Below are positions 45,174 to 54,204 of a stretch of DNA of 64,000 nucleotides, one piece after another; within the stretch, counting starts at the first letter, position 1; each line of letters opens with the position of its first letter. The position numbers and the translations under genes were made by a program. The stretch is from Pseudomonas viridiflava. GTDB lineage: Bacteria > Pseudomonadota > Gammaproteobacteria > Pseudomonadales > Pseudomonadaceae. A model generated the notes under the pieces. It ran no database searches. It was not told the DNA's origin and saw only the letters and a list, made by a program, of their open reading frames with translations. The stretch is from contig NZ_RBTP01000012.1 of NCBI RefSeq assembly GCF_003702045.1, forward strand, positions 682,001 through 746,000, written 5' to 3'.

Positions 45174-46037
45174 ATGAGTACTTCGAGCCACGCAAACACA
45201 TTTTCATTGGGAAACCTGCGCGTCAATCGCATGGGGTACGGCGCGATGCAGTTGGCGGGCCCGCAGGTCTTCGGCCCGACAAAAGATCCGGCGGCCGCCG
45301 TTGCTGTCCTTCGCGCAGCCGTCGCTGCGGGCGTCAACCATATCGACACGGCGGACTTCTACGGTCCGCACGTCACCAACCAGCTCATTCGCCAGGCACT
45401 GCATCCTTATGCGGACGAGCTTGTCATTGTCACCAAGGTTGGCGCTGTGCGGGGTGCTGATGCGTCGTGGAATCCGGCACAAAGCCCCGACGAACTGATC
45501 CGCGCCGTCCATGACAACCTGCGCAATCTGGATCTGGAGGTGCTGGATGTGGTTAATTTTCGGGCGTGGGGGGCTCATCAGGCACCCAGCGAGGGATCGA
45601 TTGAAGCGCCTTTCACGGCGCTGGCAGAGCTGCAGCGTCAGGGGCTTATTCGTCATATGGGCCTGAGCAATGTCACGGCCTCGCAAATCATCGAAGCTCA
45701 AGGCATCGCCGATATTGTCTGCGTGCAAAATCACTACAACCTGTCCCACCGGGTTGACGAGCCACTGATCGCCGAACTGGGCAGGCAAGGTATCGCCTAT
45801 GTGCCGTTCTTCCCGCTGGGCGGCTTCACGCCGCTTCAATCCGCGACGCTCTCACGCGTTGCGGCCGGGTTGGGTGCATCACCTCTGTGCGTGGCGCTTG
45901 CCTGGCTGATGCAGCGTGCGGACAACCTGCTGCTGATTCCTGGAACGTCATCAGTGGCGCACCTCAAGGAGAACCTCAGCGCCAGTGGTCTGGTAATCCC
46001 CCCTGAGAGTCTGGAAGAGCTGGATCAAATTGCCTGA
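45174..46037 (+). CDS. aldo/keto reductase
   Basis: An NADPH-dependent (beta/alpha)8-barrel oxidoreductase of 287 residues. The catalytic Asp 58, Tyr 63 and Lys 88 sit in HIDTADFYG and IVTKVG. The usual active-site His region reads VVNFRAWGAHQ, with Asn-Phe-Arg in place of the classical motif, as in the AKR subgroup near E. coli YdbC. The cofactor tail ends with LLLIPGTSSVAHLKENLSAS. It is likely controlled by the divergent LysR regulator; the substrate carbonyl is unknown. Confidence 0.9.
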   Translation: MSTSSHANTFSLGNLRVNRMGYGAMQLAGPQVFGPTKDPAAAVAVLRAAVAAGVNHIDTADFYGPHVTNQLIRQALHPYADELVIVTKVGAVRGADASWNPAQSPDELIRAVHDNLRNLDLEVLDVVNFRAWGAHQAPSEGSIEAPFTALAELQRQGLIRHMGLSNVTASQIIEAQGIADIVCVQNHYNLSHRVDEPLIAELGRQGIAYVPFFPLGGFTPLQSATLSRVAAGLGASPLCVALAWLMQRADNLLLIPGTSSVAHLKENLSASGLVIPPESLEELDQIA

Positions 46038-46091
46038 CACTTCGTCATGGGCATTTATAGATGCCTATCTGGCGCGAACGTCCCAGGCGTG

Positions 46092-46865
46092 TCAGGAGCG
46101 AATGATCATCACCTCCTGGTATTCTGCCGGGACGACAAGGGCGTTCGTACCCGAGCGATTCATTCGGTTGAGCAATGCGTGCAGATCATTCGTCAGCTTC
46201 TCGACCTGATCGTCGGGCAATGCATTGACGCTTTTTGCATCGGGCCGTACCAGCGGCTAAAGACGTCGATGAAGTGCTCGGGTGATCGGTAGCGAAAGTT
46301 GAACACTCTGGGGATGGCTCGAATTTCGCTCGAACAGTGGGCGAAGAGCTGGTGCAAGTAGCCTTTGACGCCCCAGTCCGAAGGTTTCGCAGCGGCTTTT
46401 GGCAGCGCGATAGAGCGTCTCAATGTGGAAAGCATCTGACCGACAAAGCCTTCGGGTGTCCAGCAGGTCAGGCCGATGCGGCCTTTGGGGCGGCACACCC
46501 GCGCCAGCTCTGACGCCGCTTTTTTCTGATCTGACGTGAACATCACGCCAAAGGTCGACAACACCGCGTCAAAGGTCTCGTCTTCAAAGGGAAGCGCTTG
46601 CGCATGGGCTTCCTGGAACGCGACATCGAGGTGTTCTGCGCGTAATTGTTCGCGGCCGCGCTCCAAAAGCGCGCAAGCGTAATCAGTGGATACGACCTTA
46701 CAGCCGCGACGCGCGGCAGAGGGCGTCGCATTGCCATTTCCGGCGGCCACATCGAGTATTTTTTCGTCGTAGTTCAGGTCGCAGGCTTCACCCAGACGTT
46801 CGCCTGAGATGGAGAGCGTGGTGCCGATGACGGTGTAGTCCGGTCCGGTTTTGTAACCGGGCTCT
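46092..46865 (-). pseudogene. broken class I SAM-dependent methyltransferase gene
   Basis: The SAM-binding motif I, ILDVAAGNGNAT, and the following VVSTDY and AQALPFEDETFDAVLSTFGV mark a small-molecule methyltransferase. Two defects are visible. At the 5' side the frame opens after a TAG with no usable start codon before DYTVIGTTLSISGERLGEA, so the first residues are lost. At the 3' side, after YGPMQKA, the frame runs into a premature stop at 46193, while the next frame supplies the normal ending VNALPDDQVEKLTNDLHALL to EYQEVMIIRS with TGA at 46092-46094. One indel near 46230 explains this. It should not make an active enzyme. Confidence 0.8.
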
Positions 46866-46870
46866 ACAAC

Positions 46871-47320
46871 CTACCTCAATCTGGCGGTCATGTAGATGAG
46901 GCGCACGGTCGCAATCGTGATCGCTTCGGCGTCCCCCTTGATGGTTTCAAGATGAGAAGCACCCAGCGTGTCCACTTCGGAACGCGCCTCGACCAGTCGG
47001 GTAACGTGATACAGGTTCTGCATTACCTCATGCAGGCTGCCGTGCAGGCGGCCAATCACTCGGTTCAGTCGTTCCGAATCGCTGTTTGCGTGGCCTTCGA
47101 TCTGGGGAGTAGAGCGTTCCAGGCTGAACCCGGTAACCACGTAACTCACATCGATTCCAGCATCTGCAATGCGCGACAGGTAATCGGCTCGGGGGGAGCG
47201 TATACCGTTCTCATAGTTGCCCTGAGCGTTGGTTTCTACTCCCCCTATCGCACCCAGTGCGCTTTGAGAAAGCTTCAAACGCAGTCGCTCTCGTTTAAGG
47301 CGTGGACCAATGCCTGGCAT
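46871..47320 (-). CDS. XRE-family helix-turn-helix regulator
   Basis: The N-terminal Cro/CI-type domain reads MPGIGPRLKRERLRLKLSQS and ALGAIGGVETNAQGNYENGI, like phage-type repressors; the rest (about 80 residues) is helical with no recognised domain. ATG 47320 was chosen since GAGG lies 8 bases upstream; the frame extends a further 41 codons, but that part is hydrophobic and unlike the family. The methyltransferase remnant follows it. The target is unknown. Confidence 0.75.
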   Translation of the reverse strand: MPGIGPRLKRERLRLKLSQSALGAIGGVETNAQGNYENGIRSPRADYLSRIADAGIDVSYVVTGFSLERSTPQIEGHANSDSERLNRVIGRLHGSLHEVMQNLYHVTRLVEARSEVDTLGASHLETIKGDAEAITIATVRLIYMTARLR

Positions 47321-47612
47321 AAAACTGTCCTCAAGAAACTGCCTGCCGAGGATCTCCAGGCAGTACTGCAAGAATAAGGGTGCCAAAAAAGCGTATATGG
47401 CAGCGACTGAAATAGGTTTCAGATCCAATACGCCGCAAAGCATGCGCGCAAGGCTCGGGCAGGTACCCGAAGTGCTGGCACATTCTAATGGATGGTTTGA
47501 ACGGTTTGATACTGTTTTGTACTAACTTGAACGAATTTGCGGGCGTTAGCGACGGTGCTGACTTGATCAGACCGGGTGGATAGCCCCGGTCGACGCCTCG
47601 AACCGTCTGCTT

Positions 47613-48230
47613 TCAGAGGCAGCGAGCAGTGGGTTGCTGCGTCCAGCGCTCGGCTGTGCCCGCGATTTTTTCGGCCAGTCGGGCTACCGCTTTCTGATGC
47701 GCGACGATCAGGCTTTCCATCCCTGTTCCCGCTTGTTCACGAATCACGCTGCTGCAGGTCAGGTTGGTACGTTTGCTGCCCGCAGTCGTGTCTCGCTGGG
47801 TCAGGGTCCACACCACATCGATCAAGGCATAGCTACCGGGTACCGACTCGAATCGCCGCACGTCGGTGCGAATCGACAGGATGGGCTGATCGCTGTTCTT
47901 GGGAATCCCAGCCATGTCGCGGCTGCCGAAACGACGTTCAAGCTGAGGTGTCAGTGCGTCATGGAACTCGTCGCCCAGCGGAGAGCCCCAGCGCTCGGTA
48001 TCCAGGATTGCCAAACTGCCGTCACCCTGACGTACCACCAGCGGTGGCTGGTCGACCTGAACGGGCATGATCACCGGAAGCATTTCGAACTGAAATGGCG
48101 CGGGCTGACTGGCTGGCGCTGAATTCGACGCCATTGGCGCGATTAGCGTGTAGTAATGCGTCGGCGTCGAGGTGCAGGCGCTGATACCCAGCGCTGCGGT
48201 CAGTACTGCCAGTTTCAGGCGCAGGGTCAT
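47613..48230 (-). CDS. pqiC: PqiC-like outer-membrane lipoprotein (DUF330/ABC auxiliary lipoprotein)
   Basis: A lipoprotein signal (LAVLTAALGISAC) is followed by the PqiC/YmbA-type domain (HYYTLIAPM, QPPLVVRQGDGSLAILDTER, WGSPLGDEFHDAL). In E. coli PqiC is the outer-membrane anchor of the PqiABC phospholipid conduit. At 205 residues it is of normal length. Its start overlaps the pqiB stop by 4 bases (ATGA), and it is the last gene of the four-gene unit. Confidence 0.88.
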   Translation of the reverse strand: MTLRLKLAVLTAALGISACTSTPTHYYTLIAPMASNSAPASQPAPFQFEMLPVIMPVQVDQPPLVVRQGDGSLAILDTERWGSPLGDEFHDALTPQLERRFGSRDMAGIPKNSDQPILSIRTDVRRFESVPGSYALIDVVWTLTQRDTTAGSKRTNLTCSSVIREQAGTGMESLIVAHQKAVARLAEKIAGTAERWTQQPTARCL

Positions 48231-49903
48231 TGGTTGGGCTCCGCAATGGCTCGGGATGAAGAGGGGGCGTTGAACGAGCGTGGGGCAGCGTCGCCCGTAC
48301 GGCCGCGTATCAACGATTCAGGATGGCGGCTGAGGAAGTCGGTCAATACACGTACCGAACGCGCAGTGCGTTGTACCTCATCCATTGCCTGGCCCAGTTG
48401 CTGACGTGCCGGCGAGTCTTCGGCAAACGAATCGTTGGCCGTACCAAGGGTTTTTTCGGCCTGCTGCAAAGTGCCACGCATTTGCGGCAATATGCTGCTG
48501 TTAACCTGCTTGAGCGTTTTCTGCAGTTCGCTCAAGCTGCCATTGAGGTTGTTTGCCAGTTGGTCGATGGGCAACTTGCTGAGTTTTTCGACGAACGCCT
48601 GCAATTGTTCCTGCAGTTTGTCGAAGCTGCCCGGCACGGTCGGAATTTCCAGCGGGCGCGCCTTGGCGTTAAACGGGACCTTTGGTGATTTGGGGTCAAA
48701 CTCCATCGCGATGTAAAGCTGACCGGTCAGCAGGTTACCGTTACGGACCTGAGCGCGCAGCCCATTGGCCACGAAGGCGCCCAGCACTCTGGCCGATTGC
48801 TCTTCTTCGTCTCCCTTGCCGCCCAACTCCTTGAGCTTGGATTCGGCCGCGCCCAGACGCTTGGGATAGATGACCGCGCCGACAATGCCCGGGAAGCTCT
48901 TTGTGGCAGGGTCATAATCCAGGTCCACCGACACCACCTTACCGATGTTGACGCCCAGGAAGTCGACAGGCGAGTTGACCGTCAGACCGCGCAGCGATTG
49001 GTTGAAGCGCATGCGAATGTAGCGCGGCTCACCGTCCGGCGGTGCCAGCGCCGTGGCCTGGTCTTCGAATATCTTGAATTCGGCATTTTCGTCTGCCGGC
49101 TTCGACTCGGGACTCCAGTTGGGTTCGCGGAAGGCGACACCGCCGGAGATGATCGAGGTCAACGACTGGGTATTGATTTTGAGGCCCGACGCGCCCACGG
49201 TCACATCCACACCGCTGGCATTCCAGAAGCGAGTATCAGTGGTGATGTACTGGTCGTTGGGGGAACTGATAAAAATCTGGATGTCGACGCCACGGCCATC
49301 TTTGGACAGCTCATAACCCACCACCTGACCGACCTGAATGCGACGGAAATAGACGGGCGAGCCGATATCCAGCGACCCCAGGTCGTCGGTGTGCAGGGTG
49401 AAGCGCTTGCCTTTCTCGCCAAATGTCACTGGCGGCGGCGTCTCGAGCCCGGTGAAGTCAGTCTTGGTGTCTTTGGCGCTGCCAGCGTCTGCGCCGATGA
49501 ACGCGCCTGACAGCAGCGTGTCCACACCCGATACCCCATGTGCGCCGATGCGCGGCCGTACGACCCAGTACTGGCTGTCGATACGGGTGAACGGATGCGC
49601 GGTGTTATTGAGTTCGATGGTGGCCAGCACGTGGGTGCGGTCGTCGCTTAGGGCGATGTCGGTCACCATGCCAATGACCACGTTCTTGTACTTGACCTGG
49701 GTCTTGTTCGCTTCAAGGCCTTCTGCGGTGAGAAAACTCACGGTTATCCTTGGCCCGATGTTCATCCAGTCGTGGAAGGCCATCGACAGGCCGATCAGCC
49801 CTGCCACGATGGGCACCAGCCAGATCAGTGAAATGCGCACTCGCCGACGCTGGACCTCGGGACGAGGCACCGAGGCAGAAGGGGGGAGGGTATTGTCAGA
49901 CAT
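48227..49903 (-). CDS. pqiB: PqiB, MCE-domain intermembrane lipid transport protein
   Basis: A short basic start, one membrane helix (SLIWLVPIVAGLIGLSMAF), then three MCE/MlaD repeats (ITVSFLTAEGLEANKTQVKY, KNVVIGMVTDIAL; GKRFTLHTDDLGSLDIGSPV, YFRRIQVGQVVGY; FNQSLRGLTVNSPVDFLGVN, IGKVVSVDLD), and a C-terminal helical region that in E. coli forms a long needle. It spans the periplasm to carry phospholipids. ATG 49903 overlaps the end of the upstream pqiA half by 8 bases. The length of 558 residues matches E. coli PqiB. Confidence 0.93.
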   Translation of the reverse strand: MSDNTLPPSASVPRPEVQRRRVRISLIWLVPIVAGLIGLSMAFHDWMNIGPRITVSFLTAEGLEANKTQVKYKNVVIGMVTDIALSDDRTHVLATIELNNTAHPFTRIDSQYWVVRPRIGAHGVSGVDTLLSGAFIGADAGSAKDTKTDFTGLETPPPVTFGEKGKRFTLHTDDLGSLDIGSPVYFRRIQVGQVVGYELSKDGRGVDIQIFISSPNDQYITTDTRFWNASGVDVTVGASGLKINTQSLTSIISGGVAFREPNWSPESKPADENAEFKIFEDQATALAPPDGEPRYIRMRFNQSLRGLTVNSPVDFLGVNIGKVVSVDLDYDPATKSFPGIVGAVIYPKRLGAAESKLKELGGKGDEEEQSARVLGAFVANGLRAQVRNGNLLTGQLYIAMEFDPKSPKVPFNAKARPLEIPTVPGSFDKLQEQLQAFVEKLSKLPIDQLANNLNGSLSELQKTLKQVNSSILPQMRGTLQQAEKTLGTANDSFAEDSPARQQLGQAMDEVQRTARSVRVLTDFLSRHPESLIRGRTGDAAPRSFNAPSSSRAIAEPNQ

Positions 49904-50510
49904 CTTCAACCTCTGCGTCCCAGATAAGCCGGGGATCGAAACTCATGGCGGCGATCATCGTCATCACCACAACCAAACCAAAAAACAGGATGCCGATCCG
50001 GGGCTCGATGGTGCTCAGCTCACGAAACTGCACAAGGGATGCCACGAGGGCGACAACCAATACATCGAGCATCGACCAATAGCCGATCAGTTCAATGAAC
50101 CGGTAAAGACGGGCGCGCTCGCGCATGGCCCAGCGGCTGCGGCGCTGGCAGGTGATCAGCAGCATGCCGAGCACCAGAAACTTGATGCACGGCACGACAA
50201 CGCTGGCCACGAAAATCAGGATCGCGATGTCCCATGAGCCGCTTTCGAAAAATTCGATCACGCCACTCATGATGGTGTTCTGGCTGCTGTTGCCCAACAG
50301 GCTGGTGTACATAACCGGCAAGGTATTGGCCGGAATGTAGAAGATCAGTGCAGCGATCAGATAGGCCCAGGTCCGCTTGATGCTATTGGGCTTGCGTCGA
50401 TGCACAGGCGAATCGCAACGCGGGCAACGGCTGGCGTCTTCCTGACAGGCATAGCCACAGGTGTGGCACAGGCACAGCTTGTGCTCGTGGGCGAAGGGAA
50501 TGCCGTTCAT
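49896..50510 (-). CDS. pqiA: PqiA C-terminal-half protein (paraquat-inducible protein A domain)
   Basis: This 204-residue protein has a zinc-ribbon start (CHTCGYACQEDASRCPRCDS) and four membrane helices, equal to one of the two repeats of E. coli PqiA (about 417 residues). It starts inside the stop of the upstream half gene (ATGA at 50507-50510) and overlaps pqiB. PqiA is the inner-membrane partner of PqiB in a lipid conduit that protects against membrane stress. Here the two halves are separate polypeptides that presumably pair. Confidence 0.88.
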   Translation of the reverse strand: MNGIPFAHEHKLCLCHTCGYACQEDASRCPRCDSPVHRRKPNSIKRTWAYLIAALIFYIPANTLPVMYTSLLGNSSQNTIMSGVIEFFESGSWDIAILIFVASVVVPCIKFLVLGMLLITCQRRSRWAMRERARLYRFIELIGYWSMLDVLVVALVASLVQFRELSTIEPRIGILFFGLVVVMTMIAAMSFDPRLIWDAEVEDV

Positions 50511-51136
50511 TCAGGCTCGACTCCCAGTTCGTTCCACAGATCGCGGATACCCTTATTGGCTGTCAGCAGAATCAGCACCATCAGCATGGCCATTGCCCAC
50601 AACCCCACGCCTGGGTGTACATCGAGCATGCCCGCCAGTTTGATGATCGCCACCAGAATGCCAAGCATGCAGACTTCCAGCATGCTCCACGGGCGCAGAT
50701 GCTCCAGCGCGCGCATGCAGGCCTTGAAGCCCGGAGCGATGATGCCTCTGTTGGCATGCAGCAGCACCCAGAACAGCAGCGCGATTTGCAGTAATGGCGC
50801 AAAGATAATCGATATGCCCGCCACCAGCGCGATGATGGTAATACGCCCTTGGGCCAGCGCTTCGACCGACTGCCAGAGCGTAACCTCGTTGGTCAGGCCC
50901 TTCATGCTGATGCTGATGACTGGAAAAATATTGGCAAAGACGAAAAATATCGCGGCGGCAACGGTCAGGGCCAATAACTGCTCGACGGACATTCGTCGTC
51001 CCCTGCCCAGTACGGCTCGACAGCGGAGGCAGAATGCAGTTTCTCCGGGTTTCAGGGGCTGAGCTTCATACAACGAATCGCAGTGTTCGCAGATGATCAG
51101 ATCCGTGGGATGGCTGGGGGAATGCACAGTACTCAT
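50507..51136 (-). CDS. pqiA: PqiA N-terminal-half protein (paraquat-inducible protein A domain)
   Basis: A 209-residue protein with a four-cysteine ribbon (CEHCDS and, later, FCLRCRAVLG), then four membrane helices (LTVAAAIFFVFANIFPVISI and onward). It corresponds to the first half of E. coli PqiA. It opens the operon pqiA-pqiA-pqiB-pqiC, all joined by 4- to 8-base overlaps. The 245-bp upstream gap to the emfourin-like gene must hold the promoter; no convincing boxes were picked out. Confidence 0.88.
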   Translation of the reverse strand: MSTVHSPSHPTDLIICEHCDSLYEAQPLKPGETAFCLRCRAVLGRGRRMSVEQLLALTVAAAIFFVFANIFPVISISMKGLTNEVTLWQSVEALAQGRITIIALVAGISIIFAPLLQIALLFWVLLHANRGIIAPGFKACMRALEHLRPWSMLEVCMLGILVAIIKLAGMLDVHPGVGLWAMAMLMVLILLTANKGIRDLWNELGVEPE

Positions 51137-51381
51137 CGACGCCGTTGATGCAGGTGTGTGGGTTGAAAATCAGAGGCTCGGAAAGATACCTCTTTATTGG
51201 TCTTGCAGTGTTTTTTTCTGTGCGCACTGCGGTGTTCATGCATGGCTGCAAGATTGACCATTGAGTTCAAGAGTGGTTCAGATGTCATCGGGCCATTATC
51301 TCGATAATGGCATTTGCAGCCAAGCCAGCGGCGGTCAGCGCGGTAGGTTGCTGAGCCACCCACCGTGCTGACCTTTACATT

Positions 51382-51681
51382 TCAGAGCTTTCCAGGCCGT
51401 GCCCGTTGTTTGAGGTAACCCAACAGTTGACGCGCTGCCTGGGGGACGTTGTGTTCATCGAAGGTCATGCAAATGGCTTTTGCGTCGTCTTCGATGGTGA
51501 TCTCGTACTGATTCAAGTCTCGTCCGTCCTCGTTGAAGGCCTCGCCTGACTGATTCAACCCGCTGTCACTCACCAGCTTGTGCAATTGCTCCGCCTCAGG
51601 TTTGTCGAGGGTGGCGGTATCCACTTCACATCGCTTGATTGCACCTGCAAAGCCACCTGATTGCACCAGACAAACCTTCAT
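51382..51681 (-). CDS. emfourin-like protease inhibitor
   Basis: A 99-residue soluble protein: MKVCLVQSGGFAGAIKRCEV, YEITIEDDAKAICMTFDEHN, VPQAARQLLGYL. This matches the small partner encoded directly behind protealysin-like M4 proteases, known as emfourin in Serratia, a slow tight inhibitor of the protease. It follows the protease gene by 19 bases on the same strand. The role is inferred from family and neighbour. Confidence 0.82.
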   Translation of the reverse strand: MKVCLVQSGGFAGAIKRCEVDTATLDKPEAEQLHKLVSDSGLNQSGEAFNEDGRDLNQYEITIEDDAKAICMTFDEHNVPQAARQLLGYLKQRARPGKL

Positions 51682-51700
51682 CGCACCACCTCTTCAATGA

Positions 51701-52768
51701 TTAGACCTTGACCCCGACCTTTTTCCAGGCTGCCTGAACGGCTTTTTTGGCGCTGGCACCGAAACGAGGGTCGCTGGCGACTTTGATGCTGATTCGGGCA
51801 CAGTCGGCAAACTGGCTGTCCGAGGCCAGCTCCAGCATCGTTTCATACCAGATTCTGCCTGCCACTTCCCAGGCATTTCCGCCAAGCGCCTTGGCCACCA
51901 GGACGAATGCCCGGTTGGGAATGCCTGAGTTGATGTGTACGCCACCCCGGTCCTTGGCTCCGGTATACAGGTCGGCCATCGTCGCAGGTTGTGGGTCGTC
52001 GCCCAGATCCGGGTCATTGGCGTAGGCGGTGCCTGGTTTTTCCATGTCGCGGATGCCTCGACGGGTCGGGGCCGGGACCAGCAATTCCTTGCCCACCACC
52101 CAGTCGGACTCTTCGGCGCTGGTGCCTTCTTTCCATTGGCGAACCAGCATGCCGAAGACATCGGCAAAATGTTCGTTCAGGGCGCCGGACTGTCCGCGAT
52201 AGTCCAGATTGGAGGTGAAGCTTTGCACGCCGTGGGTCAGCTCATGGCCAATGACTTCAAGGCTGCCTGTAAACCGCTTGAACACCAGGTCATCGCCGTC
52301 GCCATATGCCATCTGGCTGCCGTTCCAGTAAGCGTTGCTCAAGGGTACGTAATCGCCCTGAAAGTCGACTTCGGCAACATGCACGGTCGACACCAGCGCC
52401 ATGCCCGCATCATCCAGGGAGTTGCGCTCGAACAACTGCTCATAGAAATCGTAGACGTCACCCGAGCCGTCATAGGCTTCATCGGTGGCCTTGTCACCAG
52501 TGGCTGGCTGGCCTTCGGAGCGCACTACCTTGCCAGGAAGCTGATCCGTGCCTTGGGCGTCGTGAATCATTCGATGCTTTGTGCCGCTCGGCGACTTCAC
52601 TGCGTGCATGGAAGGCATGGTTCGGGCCGTCAGGCGTGAGGCCAGGAATGCGGAACTGCCGGTCAGGTTGGCAATGGCGCGGGCACTGATGCTTGCTTGG
52701 GGCGACTGCGCCATATGCTCAAGCATGTAAGGCGGAATGAAGCATTGCAGGGGATGTCTATCGCACAT
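51701..52768 (-). CDS. protealysin-like M4 family zinc metalloprotease
   Basis: A 355-residue thermolysin-family protease with the short protealysin propeptide marked by PPYML (residues 12-16). The zinc site is HELTH (175-179), with the third ligand Glu 199 in GALNEHFADVFG; the catalytic His lies in the later GGVHINSGIPN segment. There is no Sec signal peptide, which fits protealysins, whose export route is unclear and which can act in the cytoplasm. CAGGAG lies 6 bases before ATG 52768. The inhibitor gene follows directly. In Serratia such proteases cleave actin and aid host-cell entry; whether that applies here is unknown. Confidence 0.92.
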   Translation of the reverse strand: MCDRHPLQCFIPPYMLEHMAQSPQASISARAIANLTGSSAFLASRLTARTMPSMHAVKSPSGTKHRMIHDAQGTDQLPGKVVRSEGQPATGDKATDEAYDGSGDVYDFYEQLFERNSLDDAGMALVSTVHVAEVDFQGDYVPLSNAYWNGSQMAYGDGDDLVFKRFTGSLEVIGHELTHGVQSFTSNLDYRGQSGALNEHFADVFGMLVRQWKEGTSAEESDWVVGKELLVPAPTRRGIRDMEKPGTAYANDPDLGDDPQPATMADLYTGAKDRGGVHINSGIPNRAFVLVAKALGGNAWEVAGRIWYETMLELASDSQFADCARISIKVASDPRFGASAKKAVQAAWKKVGVKV

Positions 52769-53037
52769 GTGAAACTCCTGTAGTAATGCACCGATGGCGG
52801 CAAGCTATCGATCAACATGGTCGCAGGGGGTTTGACAGGTGGATGGCGGCTTTTATGCAAAAGAAATATTTGATTACATGATGATCGGTATTCGGGTTCT
52901 CGATCCTGATCGCTGATACTCAGCCGGGCCGGGCGTTTGCTGGCTATCGGGCGGGCCTGCGTCACCTCGACACAGTTGCTCGATTCGCGAACCGGGAGTG
53001 CTAGACTCGCGCCACTTCAGACGAGGAGCAGACTTTC

Positions 53038-53388
53038 GTGCGCAAGACGGTAATGATGATGGCAGTGCTGGCACTTGCCGGATGCGATGCAGGCAACTCT
53101 CGGGCGCCTGCCAGGGAAAAGACGGCGGATACGGTCCAGACCGCGCCGGTTTCAGGCCCTCAATGGTTCATCCAGATGAACTCCAGAGAGGCTGTCAGCG
53201 ACACCAGTGCCTGGCTTCTTGAGCGTCACTACTCGCCCATCATCGTGACGATAGACGCAAAGCAGCAGATGCTGATCGGTCCTTTCCAGAGCGAGGCTGA
53301 GGCCGAAGAACAACGGGTGGCGTTGCAAGCCAAGGTCAGTAAATCGCATCGTTTTGCCGAGCCGTCCGTGGTGCAGTACAGCCGCTGA
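53038..53388 (+). CDS. small lipoprotein with SPOR-like domain
   Basis: A 116-residue protein with a lipobox at LALAGC. After a linker comes WFIQMNSREAVSDTSAWLLE, then MLIGPFQSEAEAEEQRVALQ, the pattern of a SPOR peptidoglycan-binding domain (a first strand, a paired helix, then a GPF turn). It likely sits in the periplasm, anchored to a membrane, and may bind denuded glycan. The GTG start at 53038 is preceded by GAGGAG with 9 bases of spacing. It is convergent with the DUF883 gene across a strong terminator. Confidence 0.75.
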   Translation: MRKTVMMMAVLALAGCDAGNSRAPAREKTADTVQTAPVSGPQWFIQMNSREAVSDTSAWLLERHYSPIIVTIDAKQQMLIGPFQSEAEAEEQRVALQAKVSKSHRFAEPSVVQYSR

Positions 53389-53401
53389 TCCCGGATCGAA
53401 C

Positions 53402-53440
53402 AAAAAGGGCGTGTTCGCTATGCAGCGATCACGCCCTTTT
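53402..53440. terminator. strong bidirectional terminator
   Basis: AAAAGGGCGTG pairs with CACGCCCTTTT, and an inner TCGCT/AGCGA stem continues the hairpin around an ATGC loop, with A-runs and T-runs at the outer edges. It lies between two convergent genes and should stop transcription from both sides. Confidence 0.85.
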
Positions 53441-53456
53441 AGTTATGCGGTAACGA

Positions 53457-53774
53457 TCAACGACGACCCAGCAGCAACCCTACCACCAGGCCAAAGCCTG
53501 CGGAGATGGCAACGGTCTGCCAAGGGTGACCGCCGATGTAGGTTTCGGTCGCGTCCACCACAGGCTTGGTGCGGTCGCGCACGCTTGCCATCGAATCCAG
53601 TGCCTGCTTGAGCTTGAGGCTCAACTGCGCACGCAGCGTCTCTGCGTCTTCGCCCACCAGTGCTGCGCTGTCCTTGAGCAGCTTGTCGGATTCTTCGATC
53701 AGTGCCTGCAAATCGCTGAAAGCCTGATCCTTGATCTGATCGGCAGCATTTTGGGCAGAGGTCTTGCGAGCCAT
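53457..53774 (-). CDS. DUF883 / ElaB-YqjD-family membrane-anchored protein
   Basis: A 105-residue protein: an amphipathic charged helix region (LKDSAALVGEDAETLRAQL, then SLKLKQALDSMA), then a C-terminal membrane helix ending LVVGLLLGRR with the GHPWQTVAISAGFG approach typical of DUF883. E. coli relatives YqjD and ElaB are stress-induced inner-membrane proteins that bind ribosomes. Stationary-phase induction is known for the family but not shown here. Confidence 0.87.
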   Translation of the reverse strand: MARKTSAQNAADQIKDQAFSDLQALIEESDKLLKDSAALVGEDAETLRAQLSLKLKQALDSMASVRDRTKPVVDATETYIGGHPWQTVAISAGFGLVVGLLLGRR

Positions 53775-53926
53775 GGCATTTTCCTTTCAAGTGATGGCAA
53801 TAGTGATCAATGGAGTCTCCGCCTTTGTGAAAAGTTGCACCGGCGTGAACGACCTGACGCAGGGCTCTGCAAAAAAAGTCCCTTGCGGGTGTAAGATGCA
53901 GCCGTTTTTAGTCGTAGGTGAACGTT

Positions 53927-54181
53927 ATGAGTTTCAATCTGGCCAATCGGCCCCTTCCTGAACGCGCCGCTATCGAAGATGAAAAATCCCGTCTGTTCGA
54001 TCTCTGGCAGAGCAATCTGGGCAAGGCCAAAGGCGAGGCGGCTCGACTGATGGGCGAGCGTGCCAAGCGCAAGGGCAAATGGTCCGAGTGGGTTCGCTCC
54101 GAGCTGGATACGATGAGTCCGCCGGAGTACGCCAATATGGTGCGCAGTGAGGTCAATCGTTTGATGGCCGCTGCGAAGTAA
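53927..54181 (+). CDS. conserved small hypothetical protein, 84 residues
   Basis: A soluble, charged, helical protein (MSFNLANRPLPERAAIEDEK, then WSEWVRSELDTMSPPEYANM, VRSEVNRLM). AGGTG lies 7 bases before ATG 53927. It looks like a pseudomonad-conserved protein of unknown role. No motif beyond basic helices is seen; DNA or RNA binding is possible but unsupported. Confidence 0.7.
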   Translation: MSFNLANRPLPERAAIEDEKSRLFDLWQSNLGKAKGEAARLMGERAKRKGKWSEWVRSELDTMSPPEYANMVRSEVNRLMAAAK

Positions 54182-54204
54182 CACGCCTCATCCAGCTTTC
54201 GCCC

